Assembly (NCBI RefSeq): GCF_963678635.1
Contig: NC_087063.1
Coordinates: forward strand, 71,877,617-71,941,616
Length of the DNA stretch: 64,000 nt
Direction of reading: 5' to 3'
Source: Symsagittifera roscoffensis
Lineage: Eukaryota; Xenacoelomorpha; Acoela; Convolutidae
Part shown: positions 44,171-56,499 of the stretch, in pieces
Layout: each line of letters begins with the position of its first letter
How positions within the stretch are numbered: the first letter of the stretch is position 1
The notes under the pieces: model-generated
Databases searched by the model: none
What the model was told of the DNA's origin: nothing
What the model saw: the letters and a program-made list of their open reading frames with translations, nothing else
Translations under genes and position numbers: made by a program

Positions 44171-47100
44171 TAGTATTTGCAAATACTACACAAACTAAAG
44201 GTTTAACTTAGTTTTCAATATTTTTAAATACCACTACGGTTTAAATATTTCTTTCAAGATCGGACTCACTTTTTTTCTGTTGCTTTTGGCCTGGATATTG
44301 AAAACAAGTATGTCGCCAGTTATGATAAAAATCAAAAAGTTGCGAACATCAATTTAATCAAGGTTATGAGGAAAAGGGGAAACATGAAGTTTGAAATCTA
44401 GACTGCAGGTGAAGATTTGTCTCAGTCAAAAAGCTAACTAATAAATCAACCTGAATCTTCAGAGTTTTTATTTTACCCACTCGCTCAGTCGAGTTGAATT
44501 GTTTTCCGTTTCTTTATTTATCACGAAACTTCCTTCATCAAGAAAAATATAACGGTCCAGAATTGACAGAGTTAAGATTCTATTGTGTTCCTTAAACTTA
44601 AGATTATGTAAGTTAAATTAAATATCCCAAACCTACTTTGTTATTTAAGACTATTTTCGTTTAATTAGAACCCATTTTTACCTTTTTAACGAACCCTGTT
44701 TTCATATATTCAAATAAAATTCAATTCAACTATAGATTCAGATCGACTATGATCTATGATATCATCTACTATGAGAGTTACACTTCAATATAATAACAAA
44801 GAGAAACAAAAGTATCTATCAACGACCAACTGCTTCTTTGAGTAATACTCGTGCGTGTTGACTGGAGAACTACCCCTTAAAATATAATCTGGAAAAAAAG
44901 AGTTGGTTACAATTATGGCGAAATAATGGGAAGTGAGTTTCTCTTATTCAGTGTACTTTTGACAATTTTTTTTCGGAGACCTAAAATGGGAGGAGTTCAC
45001 TAAATTTATACTAAATGTAGGCAAAATTTTGGCAAAATTATGCTAAAAAAAGCTAGTTCAGAAATAAAATCGAAAATGTACTCAATTTTAGTGAAAAGCG
45101 GAATTAAGATAGATGGATTTTCAGTTTACCTGAAAATCAAAAAATTTGCTAAAATTAAAGCCTTTTTAGATTGGTAATTTCCCAATTAATCTAAACTCAC
45201 ACAATTTTGGTCAAAATGAAGACATTTATGATAGATTAAGTCCCAAATAATCTAAAACTTATCCAATTTTTGGTCAAAATAGAGCCAATTAGGACAGGTT
45301 AACTTGCAATTAATCTAAATGTCAACTGATTTTGGTCAAAATATAGCCGTTTAGGACAGGTTAATTTGCAATTAATCTAAATTTCAACTGACTTTGGTCA
45401 AAATAAAGCCACTATTGATAGTTGAACTCCCAATTGATCTAATATGGGACCCCGAGTTTTTGTCAAAATAAGGCAAAAAAAACTCAAAAAAAATATTTCT
45501 AAAACTTACCAGGGTTTGGTCTAAAAAAAAGCCAATTACGAGAAGTTATCTCCAATTTAACTAAAAATTCCCCCAATTGTGGTCAAAATCAGTCCTATTA
45601 ATCAAGATAAATTTCTTTTAAGACAAGTTTTGTCAAATTCTGGACAAAATCAGCACAATTAGGGTGAAACACTCCAAAATCAACAAATTTTTTTTTCAAC
45701 TTTGAAAAAAAATATGCCTATTTAAGGTTGTTAGATTTCCAATTTAACAAACGTGTGCCCAATTTTCCTAACAAATGAAACCAAAAAAAGTTGAAACCTT
45801 CAATTTTTTGAAAAAATTATCCAATTGAGACACATAAATACCCAATAATACCGAAATTTACCCGGAGATAAATGCTAAGTTTTGATAAAATTTAAACTGA
45901 GAAACCAATTTGAATTTGATGAAAAAAACTTCAACAAACTATAAAACTATTTTTTCCAATTTACAAATACGACTGAAATTTAGCAAAGAAAATCTTGAAT
46001 ATTATATATTGCATTAAAACACTAAAACTTTTCGCATTAAGGTTTTTTAAAAACCCTAAGGTACCGAGACACGAAGTATTTATCTTTTACTGCAAACATA
46101 CCTCAGAATCAGACACTTTTTTAATAATTAAATAATTCTTGTAGCCCCATTCGTTTATCTAAAGAAACACTCTACTTATCAACACCATTAAACATGTGAG
46201 ACAAGCTCAAACTCAGTCTTTGAATTTACCTCTTAGAATTACAAAAAAATTTTAGAATCACAAAAGAAAAAAAATGAAAAAATTCGAAGCATAATCTTAG
46301 AAGCCTGAGCAAAAAAAACAGCCAGCGTGAAGTAACTATAAACAAAAAAATGAAAATGCAAACGTATTAATATACCTATTTAAGCCCTAGAAATTCTCAA
46401 AATAATGACAAAAACATAACGTTCTCCCTAGCTACTAGGCCAGGTCCAGGCTTCAGTCAGGAAAACTCATTCACGGAGAGCGTTATTCGGTTTAGTTTTA
46501 AAATGGTGCGGGCGCTCAAAAATTCAGGGAAAAAATTTCATAGGGAAAAGGATTGACCTGCATTTAAAAAAATCCCTATTAATTGTAAAATTGTCAAAGA
46601 AAATAAGCAATTATATCAAAAAATTCAGTAGGCAAAAATTTAAAGACATATATTCACAATCGAAAACCGTTTTACTGATAGAAAAGAGATACATATTAAT
46701 TGATATTTAATTGTGTTTGAAACAAAAATTTCTGGACACTTATAAAACATAACTCGATCAACGGAACCTGTAGTGCTTGCTTATTATAATTTATTTGCGG
46801 TCATTAAATAACGTTAAGCTGCAAGAGGCCAAGAGATCGAACTGAAATAAGTTTGGGATCATTTTCAAATCAAACTCAGGCGGTTTCATGAAGAAAAATA
46901 TCAGCAAAAAAACTCATAGTGCAAATTTTTTCTACTGGAATCTAAAGAGGACAACAAAATTGGGATGAAACCTAAGCATCAATTAGCCTATGTAAAACTT
47001 TGCCAGATTTTTAAGGTGAACAGGTTTGTGGTCTTTTGAACCCTCTTAGTACCCTCTTAGTGCACAAAGAGGAACTGATAGGTTGATTGTGAAGCTCGCT

Positions 47101-48073
47101 TATGAACAAAATTACAAGAAAAAAACTAACGGAGTAACAGAAGAAATCTTGCATCTCAAAATCTTGCATCTCAAAAAATCTTGCATCTCAAAGTTCTTAA
47201 ACTTGCATCGTTGAGAAAATCCTGCATCTCAAAGTTCTTAAACTTGCTTCATCCAAAAATTGATTCATTTACAAAAACGGACAAACAAAAGATTCGATCC
47301 CACGCTCGGTGGATTTCTGCTAACATTGTTGTTGGTTTAATTAGCTTAAGATAACCGTGAAACTTAACCCAACAAAAATTAAAGTTGGTGGGTAAAAGAA
47401 GAAGTCAATACTTCAAGGAAACTCGCTCCTCACCAATGTGGCCGATTTAATTGTTGGGCATACATGTTACTTTAAAGATTCAAAACATTTGGGATCTAAA
47501 TGTCCGTTACGAAAGTTAATTTCAGTTTGCTTAAAAGCTTACCAATTTGAATAATTTTGAAATGATCAGAGATCACTGAGACCTATTGAAACCAATTACA
47601 GAAAACTTAAAAGATTTAAATTACCCTTAATTTTTTCATCGACAAAATGACTATAAGAGGTTTTGGAAAAAAAGTAAATCCCATCAGTGCAACAACTCAT
47701 TTTATTACTATAAGATAGGCATCTTCGTAATGTTGACCTGAATTACCATTCGAAAGCAAAATTTAAAAATTGAATTAAAAGAGAAAAAACGAGAAGTACT
47801 CGATACTCAAATTTTTTTCTGCTTGGGATAATGTTCTGCCTTATAATGGATATCAATTTCGTGCTTGATTCCAACATCCTAATTGAAGTCGATCAAGTAC
47901 TTGCTAGTGTGAACACGATTTGTAATTTTCCAGATCAATCAAAAGTGATCCTTTTTGGTGAAAAATTGCCGGTTTCAATGGAGGAGCAATCATGGCTGAA
48001 AACATAAGCTCTCAAATATCTCAAATTAATAATGGTTTCAAAAATCTGCATAACACAATAGATATCAATTTGA
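44171..48073 (+). repeat. 4-kb direct repeat R6, copy 2
   Basis: It starts with the same palindrome and ends at 48073 after cacaatagatatcaatttga. It is 184 bp shorter than copy 1, mainly because part of the 62-65-bp array (the stretch matching about 41500-41730) is missing. A short array of atcttgcatctcaaa has been gained at 47128-47245. Confidence 0.8.
47128..47245 (+). repeat. Short tandem repeat of atcttgcatctcaaa
   Basis: Four to five units, two of them extended by gttcttaaacttgc. Copy 1 of R6 has a single unit at the matching place (about 43310), so the array expanded after the copies separated. Confidence 0.75.
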
Positions 48074-48959
48074 GCTCCCATTAAAAAAGATAAAACTTGT
48101 TAAAACGTGACAGTTTTTTATGATAGGTTCCTTTTCCTCCCTGTTATTTTTTTTCTCAAAATTTGATTATTCATCCTTATTGGCAAACTGAATTGTAGAT
48201 CTTGAAGGTAAGTCTAGCTAGAACACTGCCCCAGTTAGAGAAGAATCAATTTCCTTAATCGATGGCTGATCAAATGCTATGGTTTACTTTTTTTTTAAAT
48301 TTTTTACCGTTGTCGGTTCGTGAGTGACACAACAATACCCATAACCTGAAAAACACTTAACAAGCCGGACACAATACACAGAGGATGACAACTTCGGAAT
48401 TTTTTACCTTATAAAAGACCAATACTTTGTTTTAGTACGACAAAAACATCCTGTTTTTTTTTCTGATTCTGTAAGACACTGAAAATAATTGTTTTGAAGA
48501 GGTTTAACAACGGAGTGCAAGCTGGTAACAAACTGGAACCTCTCAGATAAACTAGCCCAAGACAGTGTCAGCACAGAAAAGAGCAAGAAAAACTGCATTG
48601 CATTTATGATTTCAAGAGTAATACGAGCAAACCCCAAGCAACATGATTGCAATCCAGATTCCATGATGACAAACATCAAACATCAAAGCAGGTAGGAATA
48701 GTATAAAGTTCAAATGACGTTCTAGGGCACGCATCAAAAAAACGAGTGAAAGAAATGTGAAAGAAGAAAACAAAATTGAAGGAAACTGCATGTTTCCAAA
48801 GAAAAAATCCTTGACATTTATCAATTTCAAAATCATTTCATCGGTAAATTGAAATCCAAATGTAAGTAATCCGTTTTTTACAGAACTTCGTATCAATATA
48901 AATATGTGTATCGAGCAAATATCTATCTTAAAAAGGGGTGAGTTGTAAGGATGCAAACA
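48074..48959 (-). other. Intronic DNA with a possible small secreted-peptide ORF
   Basis: On the minus strand at 48404-48598 a 64-residue frame begins MQFFLLFSVLTLSWASLSER, a good signal-peptide shape. It then carries a short tail with three cysteines (one in FQCLTE, two in GCFC) and ends YWSFIR. The frame is open 27 codons upstream. No family or promoter was recognised. It could be chance in AT-rich DNA. The larger overlapping frame at 48612-48956 is hydrophobic and unsupported. Confidence 0.2.
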
Positions 48960-49590
48960 CAGCCCTAACTTACAGTTTAACTTAACTTTTTAAGATTTTA
49001 ACAACCGCTCCGATTTAAAGGTCTCACTGCTTACTGTCCTGTCTTGAAAATCAGACAGCAGGAGGACCAAGCCACTAGTCCTTCTGATATCATAAAAAAA
49101 CTTGGAGTTTTTAATTATGTAAGCAGGTGCAAAACTGATAAATTGCTCTGGTCTTTTGAAATATTGATTTTTGTGCTAATAAATCAAAAAGTTGCAGAAG
49201 TTGAATTCATCAAGAGTAAGAAGAAATGGAGAAAAATGAAGTTTGAAGTCGGACTTTTCACTTATTTTTTTTTCAATAAAAGTACTTTGAATATTAGTTA
49301 ATTACTAGAATATTACTAATTTGACAAGGGTAAGGTTCTAAGATTTTTCTTCAGCCTAATTTTATGTAGCTTAACTTAGAAACCTCAAACCTATTTTGGT
49401 ATTTAAGACAGTTATTCATCCATCTAATGCTCATTTTCACTTACTTAATCATTCTTCTTAATTAATTTATTTATATGATTATCATTTTACTTATAGGATT
49501 ACAACGACTATGACCTAAGATAACATCCAGTTTGAGACTGATGCTTTAATTTAAATACTAAGAGAAACAAAAGAATCTATCCACGACCCA
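48960..49590 (+). repeat. R6, third copy, partial and diverged
   Basis: It matches the first 650 bp of R6 in order: cttaactttttaagatttt, the run with cctcaaacctattttggtatttaag, gactatgacctaagataacat and agagaaacaaaagaatctat. It lacks the opening palindrome. Divergence is much greater than between copies 1 and 2. Confidence 0.65.
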
Positions 49591-50186
49591 AAAAACAAAT
49601 CCAAAACACATACGCAGCTTTTGTATTTTGTAAGTTTTTAGCAGGAGACTATCGGAAATTTACAGCTTTTGTAGTGCTTGATTGAAAATTAGTCTTTTCT
49701 TTATACTTTGAAACTGAATGGTTAATTTTCTCCATAATATGTAACTATTGGACTAACGTTTTCTACTAACGGTTCTTTTTGCAATACAATCTATAGGTTT
49801 TCTCATGAGAGAGTTCATCTTTGTTTTTTTTTTATAAATTTCTTGCAAAACAACTTGTAAATTTTGTCATGTGAGAAGAAATCAAGAAATTTTGTGTTTT
49901 ATGAAAACTTTCTGTTTTTTAATGTTTCCTAAAACACAAAAATTATTATTGTTTTTCTCGCAGATGAGAAAACCCACAGGCTTTATTGAAAGAAACGCGC
50001 AAATACTGAAATTTTTTACAGTTTCATACATATTTACAGCGAAAAATAGTTTCATGCTATCTATATACGGTTAAACGGCTTCTTTTTCAAAATCTTCTGT
50101 TTTTGTTTTGTTTTTAAGGTCTCGAAGATTACAATGAATGGCAAAACTTGGATTTCAACCTATTCGAAAGTTTTAGTTGTATACTT
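49591..50186. other. Intronic non-coding DNA
   Basis: A T-rich stretch with one unsupported 67-residue plus frame (49871-50074). Nothing else was recognised. Confidence 0.4.
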
Positions 50187-50525
50187 ATCATTACGAGGCC
50201 AAACTGTGCAATAGATAGGTGCACAATTTTGTGTCTGTATGTTCCTGGATTCCAGAGACAAGTCTTTAAGTATGTTCCAAAAGGTAAGTGGATTCCACTA
50301 ACAAAATGTTAGAGAATTCCTTGTTCAAATATTCGTAACGTAAATTTTGCCGGCACATTTTTTTTGTTGAGGATTCCGCAACAAGCAAATATAGCTAGTT
50401 GTTCTGGATTCCGCAACTTTATGTGCACTCCGCAAAATGTAACGAGAACCCGCAAAACTTGTAAGCGGAATCCGCAAATATAACCGGATTCCGCAAATTG
50501 TAAGTGGATTCCGCATTTTTGTTTA
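50187..50525. mobile_element. Element R5 with an array of ggattccgcaa units
   Basis: The left end cattacgaggccaaactgtgca is the same as the ends of 31921-32046. Downstream, from about 50370, about seven units of ggattccgcaa with spacers of 8-24 bases (aatataacc, attgtaagt, ctttatgtgcact) run to 50520. Both strands are open here (50309-50548) only because the repeat lacks stops. No right inverted end was found. Confidence 0.6.
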
Positions 50526-51231
50526 TTATTGTACATGCATATGAACAATTAAAGCTAAATGTGGATTGATTAGCTGTATATTTATTAGAGTAGAACATTT
50601 CTTTACTTTTGTTAAAGTACAGAAAAATCCTACACTGGAAAAAATGCTAGTCATTTGTTTTTTTTTCAGTAAGAAAGTAAATTACTAGTATTTTTCAAAG
50701 TCTTCAAATGTGAAGTTGTGTGACTTGGGTTTTCTCTAGCTTTTGATTGCTTTTGATTGCCGGGGTTTGGCTTTCGATTGCTTTTATAGTTCAATTCAAA
50801 ATGGAAGAAAAATTACGCTCTTCAACCTACAAAGCGCAAAAGGTGCGAATATGCGTGATCAGATTTTAATAACATTTTGATAGCCAAAGATTTAATTTTT
50901 CAGTTTTGGGGGAGTTTACAAAATAATATATTGAGTCAAGTTTCTCAAAAAGACAAAGGAATCTTGATTGTTGAGGAATCCATAACATAATCTTTAATTA
51001 AATGTTCCCCTTTTGTGCTACAGTGATGAGAAAATTTAATTTTTATGCAAATTTTTGAACTTTATTGAAATTTGAACCGCTTTAGTTCAAACATTTTTTA
51101 TAACAATAATAATGTATGGAAGAAAAATATGAAACAAAAAGGGAACAATTAATTATAGATTATGTTATGAATTCCTCACCAATCATGATTTCTTTGAGTT
51201 TTTGCACTGTTGTGAAATCCAGTTCTTGTAG
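50526..51231. other. Intronic non-coding DNA
   Basis: No gene. The short repeat cttttgattgc occurs twice near 50740, again as ttcgattgctttt at 50777. Confidence 0.4.
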
Positions 51232-52054
51232 TCCCGGATTGACCTCCATGCACCAAAAACGTTAATCATACAATTCCATAATCTAATCAATAAAAAATGG
51301 TTTTCATCTTAAATTGGTATTCATCTTAAATTGGTATTCATCTCGTTAAAATGGTGACATCGAATTTATGAGATTCTTCTTCTTGTTATGGCTTAAAGTT
51401 TTATGTATAGTCAAAAATGTATGGACATTTTATCATTGGCATTTTTTTGATGGCGAGTTCAAAAAGTTAAAATATATATTCGAAATTGCAACAAAAAACT
51501 TTTAAATTTTTTTTTCACCACAAAATGATATTTGTACTTTTCAAATAAAAAACACGAATTTTTTTTACTCAAACAACCATCAAACAAATTTTCATTCCGC
51601 TAGTTACCTTTTTCCAAAAACGCTCAAAAAGTCCCGTTATGATATTCTGCATACGTTTGTATACTTTGGGCACTGCATGACCAGCAAAATTTCAAATTCA
51701 AAACATGTTCAAAGTTTTATTTAACCATTTTGCAAAAGTTTAGAAGTTTCCTAGTTTCATTATATTATCTGTGTAACACATCAATATTCAGCAGGTTGGT
51801 TTCAACGGATTGCTTATGCAAAACCATTAAAATGTTGAATAACATTTTTAGTCGTCACTTTCGAGAAATTCAAAGACGAAAATAATTTTTTGGTTTATGG
51901 AAAAAAGCTAGTCATACATTTTCCATAAAAGAAAAATCATTATTCATAAACCTCTCCTGCAAGTTTCTGCTGCTTATGAAATAGCATAAAAACTATATGA
52001 TTAGCAGTTTTCCAAAACTGAAAATTGTATGAATAGCATTTTTGGTCATCCCGT
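51232..52054. mobile_element. Foldback element R4, copy a (about 820 bp)
   Basis: The left end reads cccggattgacctccatgca and then aaaaacgttaatcatacaat. The right end, reversed, reads cacgggatgaccaaaaatgc and then tattcatacaattttcag. The same ends occur at 53639-53982. No transposase frame. A triplet of ggtattcatcttaaatt lies at 51300-51345. Confidence 0.55.
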
Positions 52055-53192
52055 GATCTTAAACGATATCTTGATGGAATCCAAAAGCTCGGTTTACTAT
52101 GGATTGCCTCACAAAGCAATAAGCAATTATAGACAAAAGGTTAATTAAATAGGCAGTATTGGCCAAAATTAGCAATATAAACCAGTATAACCAATTTAAA
52201 ATCCTTTTTAATGGATTAAACTGGGTTTTATTCTGGATAGATTTTTTTCTGTGTTCTAGAAAAATTGCAGCTTTTTCTGCATTATTCAGATACTACTTGA
52301 TTTCTAACCCTGTCACATATATTTAAATTGTACAAGAATCCTTCACACTTTTTATACCCATCTTCTCATTTTTAACACCAAATTGGGATATCCATGCTTA
52401 CCCGGGTTGCCCACCATAGAAGATAATGCGCAACCATGCACATCCATGCATGATTTGCGCAGAAAATGACTAATCCGGGTAAGACTGATTATTATGCATG
52501 AAACATCAATGCGGGTAACAATATATATCCTTGGAACGACAAACCCTCTTATCAATTCCGCTCACCAACTATTTACAAACACAATTTACAAAATAGTACC
52601 TCTTTTGGTACTATTTTAAGACACCCAATTTTGATTGAGCATTTTCAAAAGTTTCTTCCCCGAAAGATTTCAAAAATTAAAAATCGTCAGTTTTAGCTTT
52701 TCATCAGAAAAATAGAAGTAATTATCGGGCCAAGGAAAGCTCGGTAAATCAGTTTTTTGACCAAAGCTCCGGACCCTGAAAAAATTTTGCGCATGCCACT
52801 GATAGATGAAAAAAGTTAAGAAACACGGATGCACTGAGATTATTGAATATTATTATTTGTCACCTTTTTTCTCATTTATCAATTTCTATGTTGCTGTATG
52901 GTGTTTCTTTAACTAATACTGTTCCCTTTTTGTGATTTTTTTAATTTCAGATTTTTCACCGAAAAAAATTCATCTTTGATCCAGTTCTCAAATGGGGTTG
53001 ATTCAATCAAAAAAGTGCCAATCAGAGCTTGAAGAGAAACTCTTTTTTTTCTATTAAATTAGAAAGTTGATATTTTTCCTCGGTAGATATTAATTCAACA
53101 GACATATCTTCCTTGGTTGATCATACAAAAAAGACACAAGTCCTCCAAGTAAAGTTCATTTTATCTTTATTTTTCGCCGTTACTCTTTCATT
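52055..53192. other. Intronic non-coding DNA
   Basis: No gene is recognised. A minor imperfect inverted pair (cccgggttgcccacc near 52403 and atgcgggtaac near 52509) and several tgcatgcac-like words lie at 52390-52510. Confidence 0.35.
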
Positions 53193-53480
53193 CAGGGAGG
53201 GCGCGGGGGAAAGTGTACACCCCCTCCCCCTCAGGGATTCGACCCACTGCCAACCTAAAGGGTCCCCCTTTTTGTACTATTTTGAGATATCCAGTTTTGG
53301 CTGACTGACCCTAGAATTTTTCTGAAGGCGCCAAAATATACTTAATTTTTTTGGCAAATTTTTTCACAACTTTCACTGCGGCCCAGAAAATGTGGCCGAA
53401 AAACGCTCTTTTTAATTCTTTGACAGGGCTCGGAAAATCAATTTAATCGACCTAAAAAAAGTTCGACTCAAATTGGAATG
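53193..53480. mobile_element. hAT-like MITE R3, second copy
   Basis: It begins CAGGGAGGGCGC and repeats the blocks of 39079-39422 in order: acaccccctcc, tcagggatt, ggtccccctttttgtactattttg, gatatccagttttggctg and cgacctaaaaaaag. The right end is lost. Confidence 0.65.
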
Positions 53481-53638
53481 GTTTCTGAGCCGGATTAATT
53501 CACCTCTTATGCGTACAAAATATAGCGCCTTATTTTTCAAAGGTGATATCTTTTGGATGGTAGAATACAATTCCGCTAAAAAAGACTAGTTAAAATGTCG
53601 AAATTTGTTCTGAGAAAAAACAAACCCTGGTGCAAATG

Positions 53639-53982
53639 TCCCGGGTTGACCTCAGTAGACCAAAAATGCTAGTCATACATTTCCATAAGTTAAGTCTATG
53701 AAAAAATAATAGTCATAAAATGTTCATATATTTTGCTTTAATGGTGCCATTGAATTTTCGAACAACTTTTCTCATATTTTGGCATAAAATTCGGTGTATC
53801 GTACTAAATAAAAAACAAAAACTTTTTGTCAAAAAAAATGCCAATCATTCAATTTCCACATATGAAAAAAATACTAATCATAGCCCTTTCATGCAATTTT
53901 CTGTACTTATGGAATTGCATGAAAAGTGTATGATTAGCATTTTTCCATATATGAAAATTGTATGACTAGCATGCCGGGGTTC
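53639..53982. mobile_element. Foldback element R4, copy b (about 344 bp)
   Basis: cccgggttgacctcagtaga followed by aaaaatgctagtcatacatt pairs with the right end, reversed cccggcatgctagtcataca. It is an internally shortened version of copy a. A lone left end of the same kind occurs at 55372-55410. Confidence 0.6.
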
Positions 53983-54170
53983 CGTCACTTTCTATGACAG
54001 TGGGAACAATAACTGTGCTATAAGGGGAAATTAAGTTTATGAGAAATATTAAAAAAACAGTTTATCAGACTTTTTCTAATTATATATAAATGAAATTCAA
54101 TGAACAACCTGAATAAACAGTCTTCATCAAATTAAGGCTTTGATGGCTTTCAGCCCGTAGATTTTTTAAG

Positions 54171-54842
54171 ACCGCCGGAAAAGATGGGTGTCAAGCTGAC
54201 GATGATGCTGTAGGGAAGGCTCTGGCAGCAGCGGACAAGTTGAAGACTATGAAAGAAAAGCCAACGGTCTACGCAATTGGCAACAAGAAAGAAGCTGATT
54301 TCGAAATCCTGAAAAAGATGGCGAGCGAGCCCAAACATGCTCGAAATTACGAAACTGTTGCTGATTTTCAAAGTGACATCAAAGACATTCTGTTTTCTTC
54401 GTGTCAAATTTTGGTTGAGATTCCAAGCGGCTCTTTTGCCGATATGTCGGGTAGTAAGGGAGGTCGAACTATTACCTTCGACCTCAAAGGAATGAAAGAG
54501 GGTGATTGGCGAAGTTTTATCGCTCCTTTCACCAAAAAGCAAGGTTTTTCCGCTTTCCTTGTTTTTCAGCTGAAAGACATGGTTATTGAGGTTTTCGCAT
54601 CCTTCTCTCAGCCACGTCCCACTGACGCTGCTTATGATGCTAAGAAGAAGTGTGAATCGGGTGTGAAAAAATGCATATTGAGAGTTGATGACCCTTCGGA
54701 CCAAATGGACGACATGTGCAAAGCATCCTTCGGAAACCAGTTCTACGTGAACGTGCATGTCATCGAATGCAAAGGCGGCAGTTGTCCGGATCTTACGGTC
54801 GAGGAGATCCTCACGCCGCCAGATTACTTCGACTCGAGTTAG
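54171..54842 (+). CDS. Last exon of the VWA gene: end of VWA plus Cys-containing domain
   Basis: 223 codons from ACC at 54171 to TAG at 54840-54842. The first 80 residues complete the VWA domain: DGCQADDDAVGKALAAADKL, TVYAIGNKKEADFEILKKM, and a final helix DFQSDIKDILFSSC. The remaining 140 residues form a separate domain, predicted beta-rich: ITFDLKGMKEGDWRSFI, FLVFQLKDMVIEVFASFSQP, a cysteine pair in KKCESGVKKC, DMCKASFGNQFYVNVHVIEC and GGSC near the end, then an acidic tail. The alternation FASFSQPRPT...YVNVHV recalls PPC-type beta sandwiches, but I cannot assign a family. Six cysteines suggest an extracellular protein. The antisense 202-residue frame is a shadow. Codon use is clearly less AT-rich than the surroundings. 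Confidence 0.85.
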   Translation, partial: TAGKDGCQADDDAVGKALAAADKLKTMKEKPTVYAIGNKKEADFEILKKMASEPKHARNYETVADFQSDIKDILFSSCQILVEIPSGSFADMSGSKGGRTITFDLKGMKEGDWRSFIAPFTKKQGFSAFLVFQLKDMVIEVFASFSQPRPTDAAYDAKKKCESGVKKCILRVDDPSDQMDDMCKASFGNQFYVNVHVIECKGGSCPDLTVEEILTPPDYFDSS

Positions 54843-56499
54843 TTTTCGTCAAAAAATAGCAATACAAGCTTTTTATAACACTCTGATTATTACAACTACA
54901 AAAATTATTTAAAACATGCTAAAACTAACAAGACGACGTTGAAATCCCCACAGATAACCCCCAAATTGAGCTCAGTCCTCACCCAAAATTACAAAAAAAC
55001 TAATCTTGTTGATAGGAGATTACTCCACAACTGGTACTCATTTGAGTTTTCAATCGGAACTCTTGGCAGATTTTGTTTTGCTGCAAACATGTTTGAATAT
55101 ATACTCAATGTGGCTTTTAAGTTCTCATAAACTAGCATTGCGCATTCAAAAACTTTCAAGTACCAATTACAAATTTGAAAGACTTTCAAGTTGAAACTAA
55201 TTACAATTTTTCTAAAAAAAGCATCCGGAAAATTCGTATAGATTTTGAAACAAGCTTTGAGAACGAACATTCATAATAAATTTATTGAAACTGATATTTA
55301 ACAGAATTAATTTTTAAAACTTGTTTAATTGAAATAACTTTTTAAGGCAAAAGTTTTGGAGCGGAGAGCTACCCGGGTTGACGCCCATAAGCCGAAAAAT
55401 CAGGCCATACAAGGTGATTATAAGGGATTTGACCGACTAACAGTTTTTGCTTTTGTACGTTAAACTTTTTTGGAAGATCAAATTTCAATTTGCCCCAAAA
55501 CAAAAAAAAATTTGTTTGCAAGCAATCTCAAACAATCATGTACTCAAATCAACATTATCAATTTTATTTATAACGTGCAGACGCTCGGAGAAAAAGGTTT
55601 TTGATTTTGAGCGATGTTTTGATTTTGAGCGATATTAGTTATTAGATACTTCGGCCAATCGAAAACAATTTTTTTTCAATACAACTAAATTTTTCGCGCA
55701 AATTCTTCGAAATGAAATGATTGTATCGAACAAATGACTGCATTGATACACATATCGGTTAAATAGTTTTCATATCAGAGAAAATTCAATAGATATTTGT
55801 CAATTTATTTAATTCTGATATGCAAGGACATCAAAAGGCCCGATAGGCCTAGTCAGGTGATGCCTTAATTAAGCAGTACAATTTTCGAAATAATTCAAAC
55901 TGCAGTTAGTTTTTGAGGCTATTTATTTATGTGTCAAAGTATCGGAGTTGTAGAACTAATATTTTTTGTCAATTTGGTTTGAAATGGGTGCCAAAAAAAA
56001 GTTTAATTTGTCCGGGTCACCTTGATGAAATTCTCAGCCCCAAAAATCCAATTAAGTGAGTTGACGAATACTTTTTTAAGATGATGAAATTCCTTCTGGA
56101 ATGATGAAGCAATATCAGCGGAAGCAGCCCAGTGCTGGGCTACTGGTGCTACCTGCAATTTTGAATGGTATTCGCCTCATGCTTAAAGTTTTGGCTTTCA
56201 AATTTTTGTTACGATGATTGAACTCGAGATGTAAAGATGATTGAAATTCAATTTAAAATGATATAATTTTGAGAACATTAAAATTGTTTTCGTTTAGTTC
56301 ATTTTTAGAGATTCAATGAATTCATTCAAATATAGATCAATCACGGTGCTTTAAAATCTATCAATGCAGCATTGAAATTGATAGTCGGACGGATCTAAGA
56401 TGTTTACAAAATTTTCTCCCAAATCACTATAAAGGCTTTTTTCAGATTATTTCTGCACAATAGGCGAATTTAGGAAAAACAATCAAAGGCGTTTTAGGC
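54843..56499. other. Downstream of the VWA gene, non-coding
   Basis: No gene is recognised. An AATAAA lies at 55274-55279, about 430 bp beyond the stop, and could serve the VWA gene. A lone R4 end is at 55372-55410. Frames of 60-90 codons at 54939-55270 and 55447-55638 have no support. Confidence 0.4.

Larger units (their letters stand above)
40036..54170 (+). other. 14.1-kb intron of the VWA gene
   Basis: Defined by the donor GTCTGG at 40036 and the acceptor TTTTTTAAG at 54162-54170. Both exons read through in the same phase, and the two halves make one continuous VWA domain. The intron is filled by two direct copies of a 4-kb repeat, a third partial copy, and several MITEs. The donor is weak (GTCTGG), so an additional small exon cannot be excluded. 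Confidence 0.65.

Noticed and set aside
50370-50525. CRISPR-like array
   Set aside because: Units are 11 bp, degenerate, with spacers of unequal and short length, in eukaryotic DNA with no cas genes; it is part of a transposable element.
54150-54758. 202-residue minus-strand ORF
   Set aside because: It is exactly antisense to the VWA exon, whose plus-strand reading has recognisable domain motifs.
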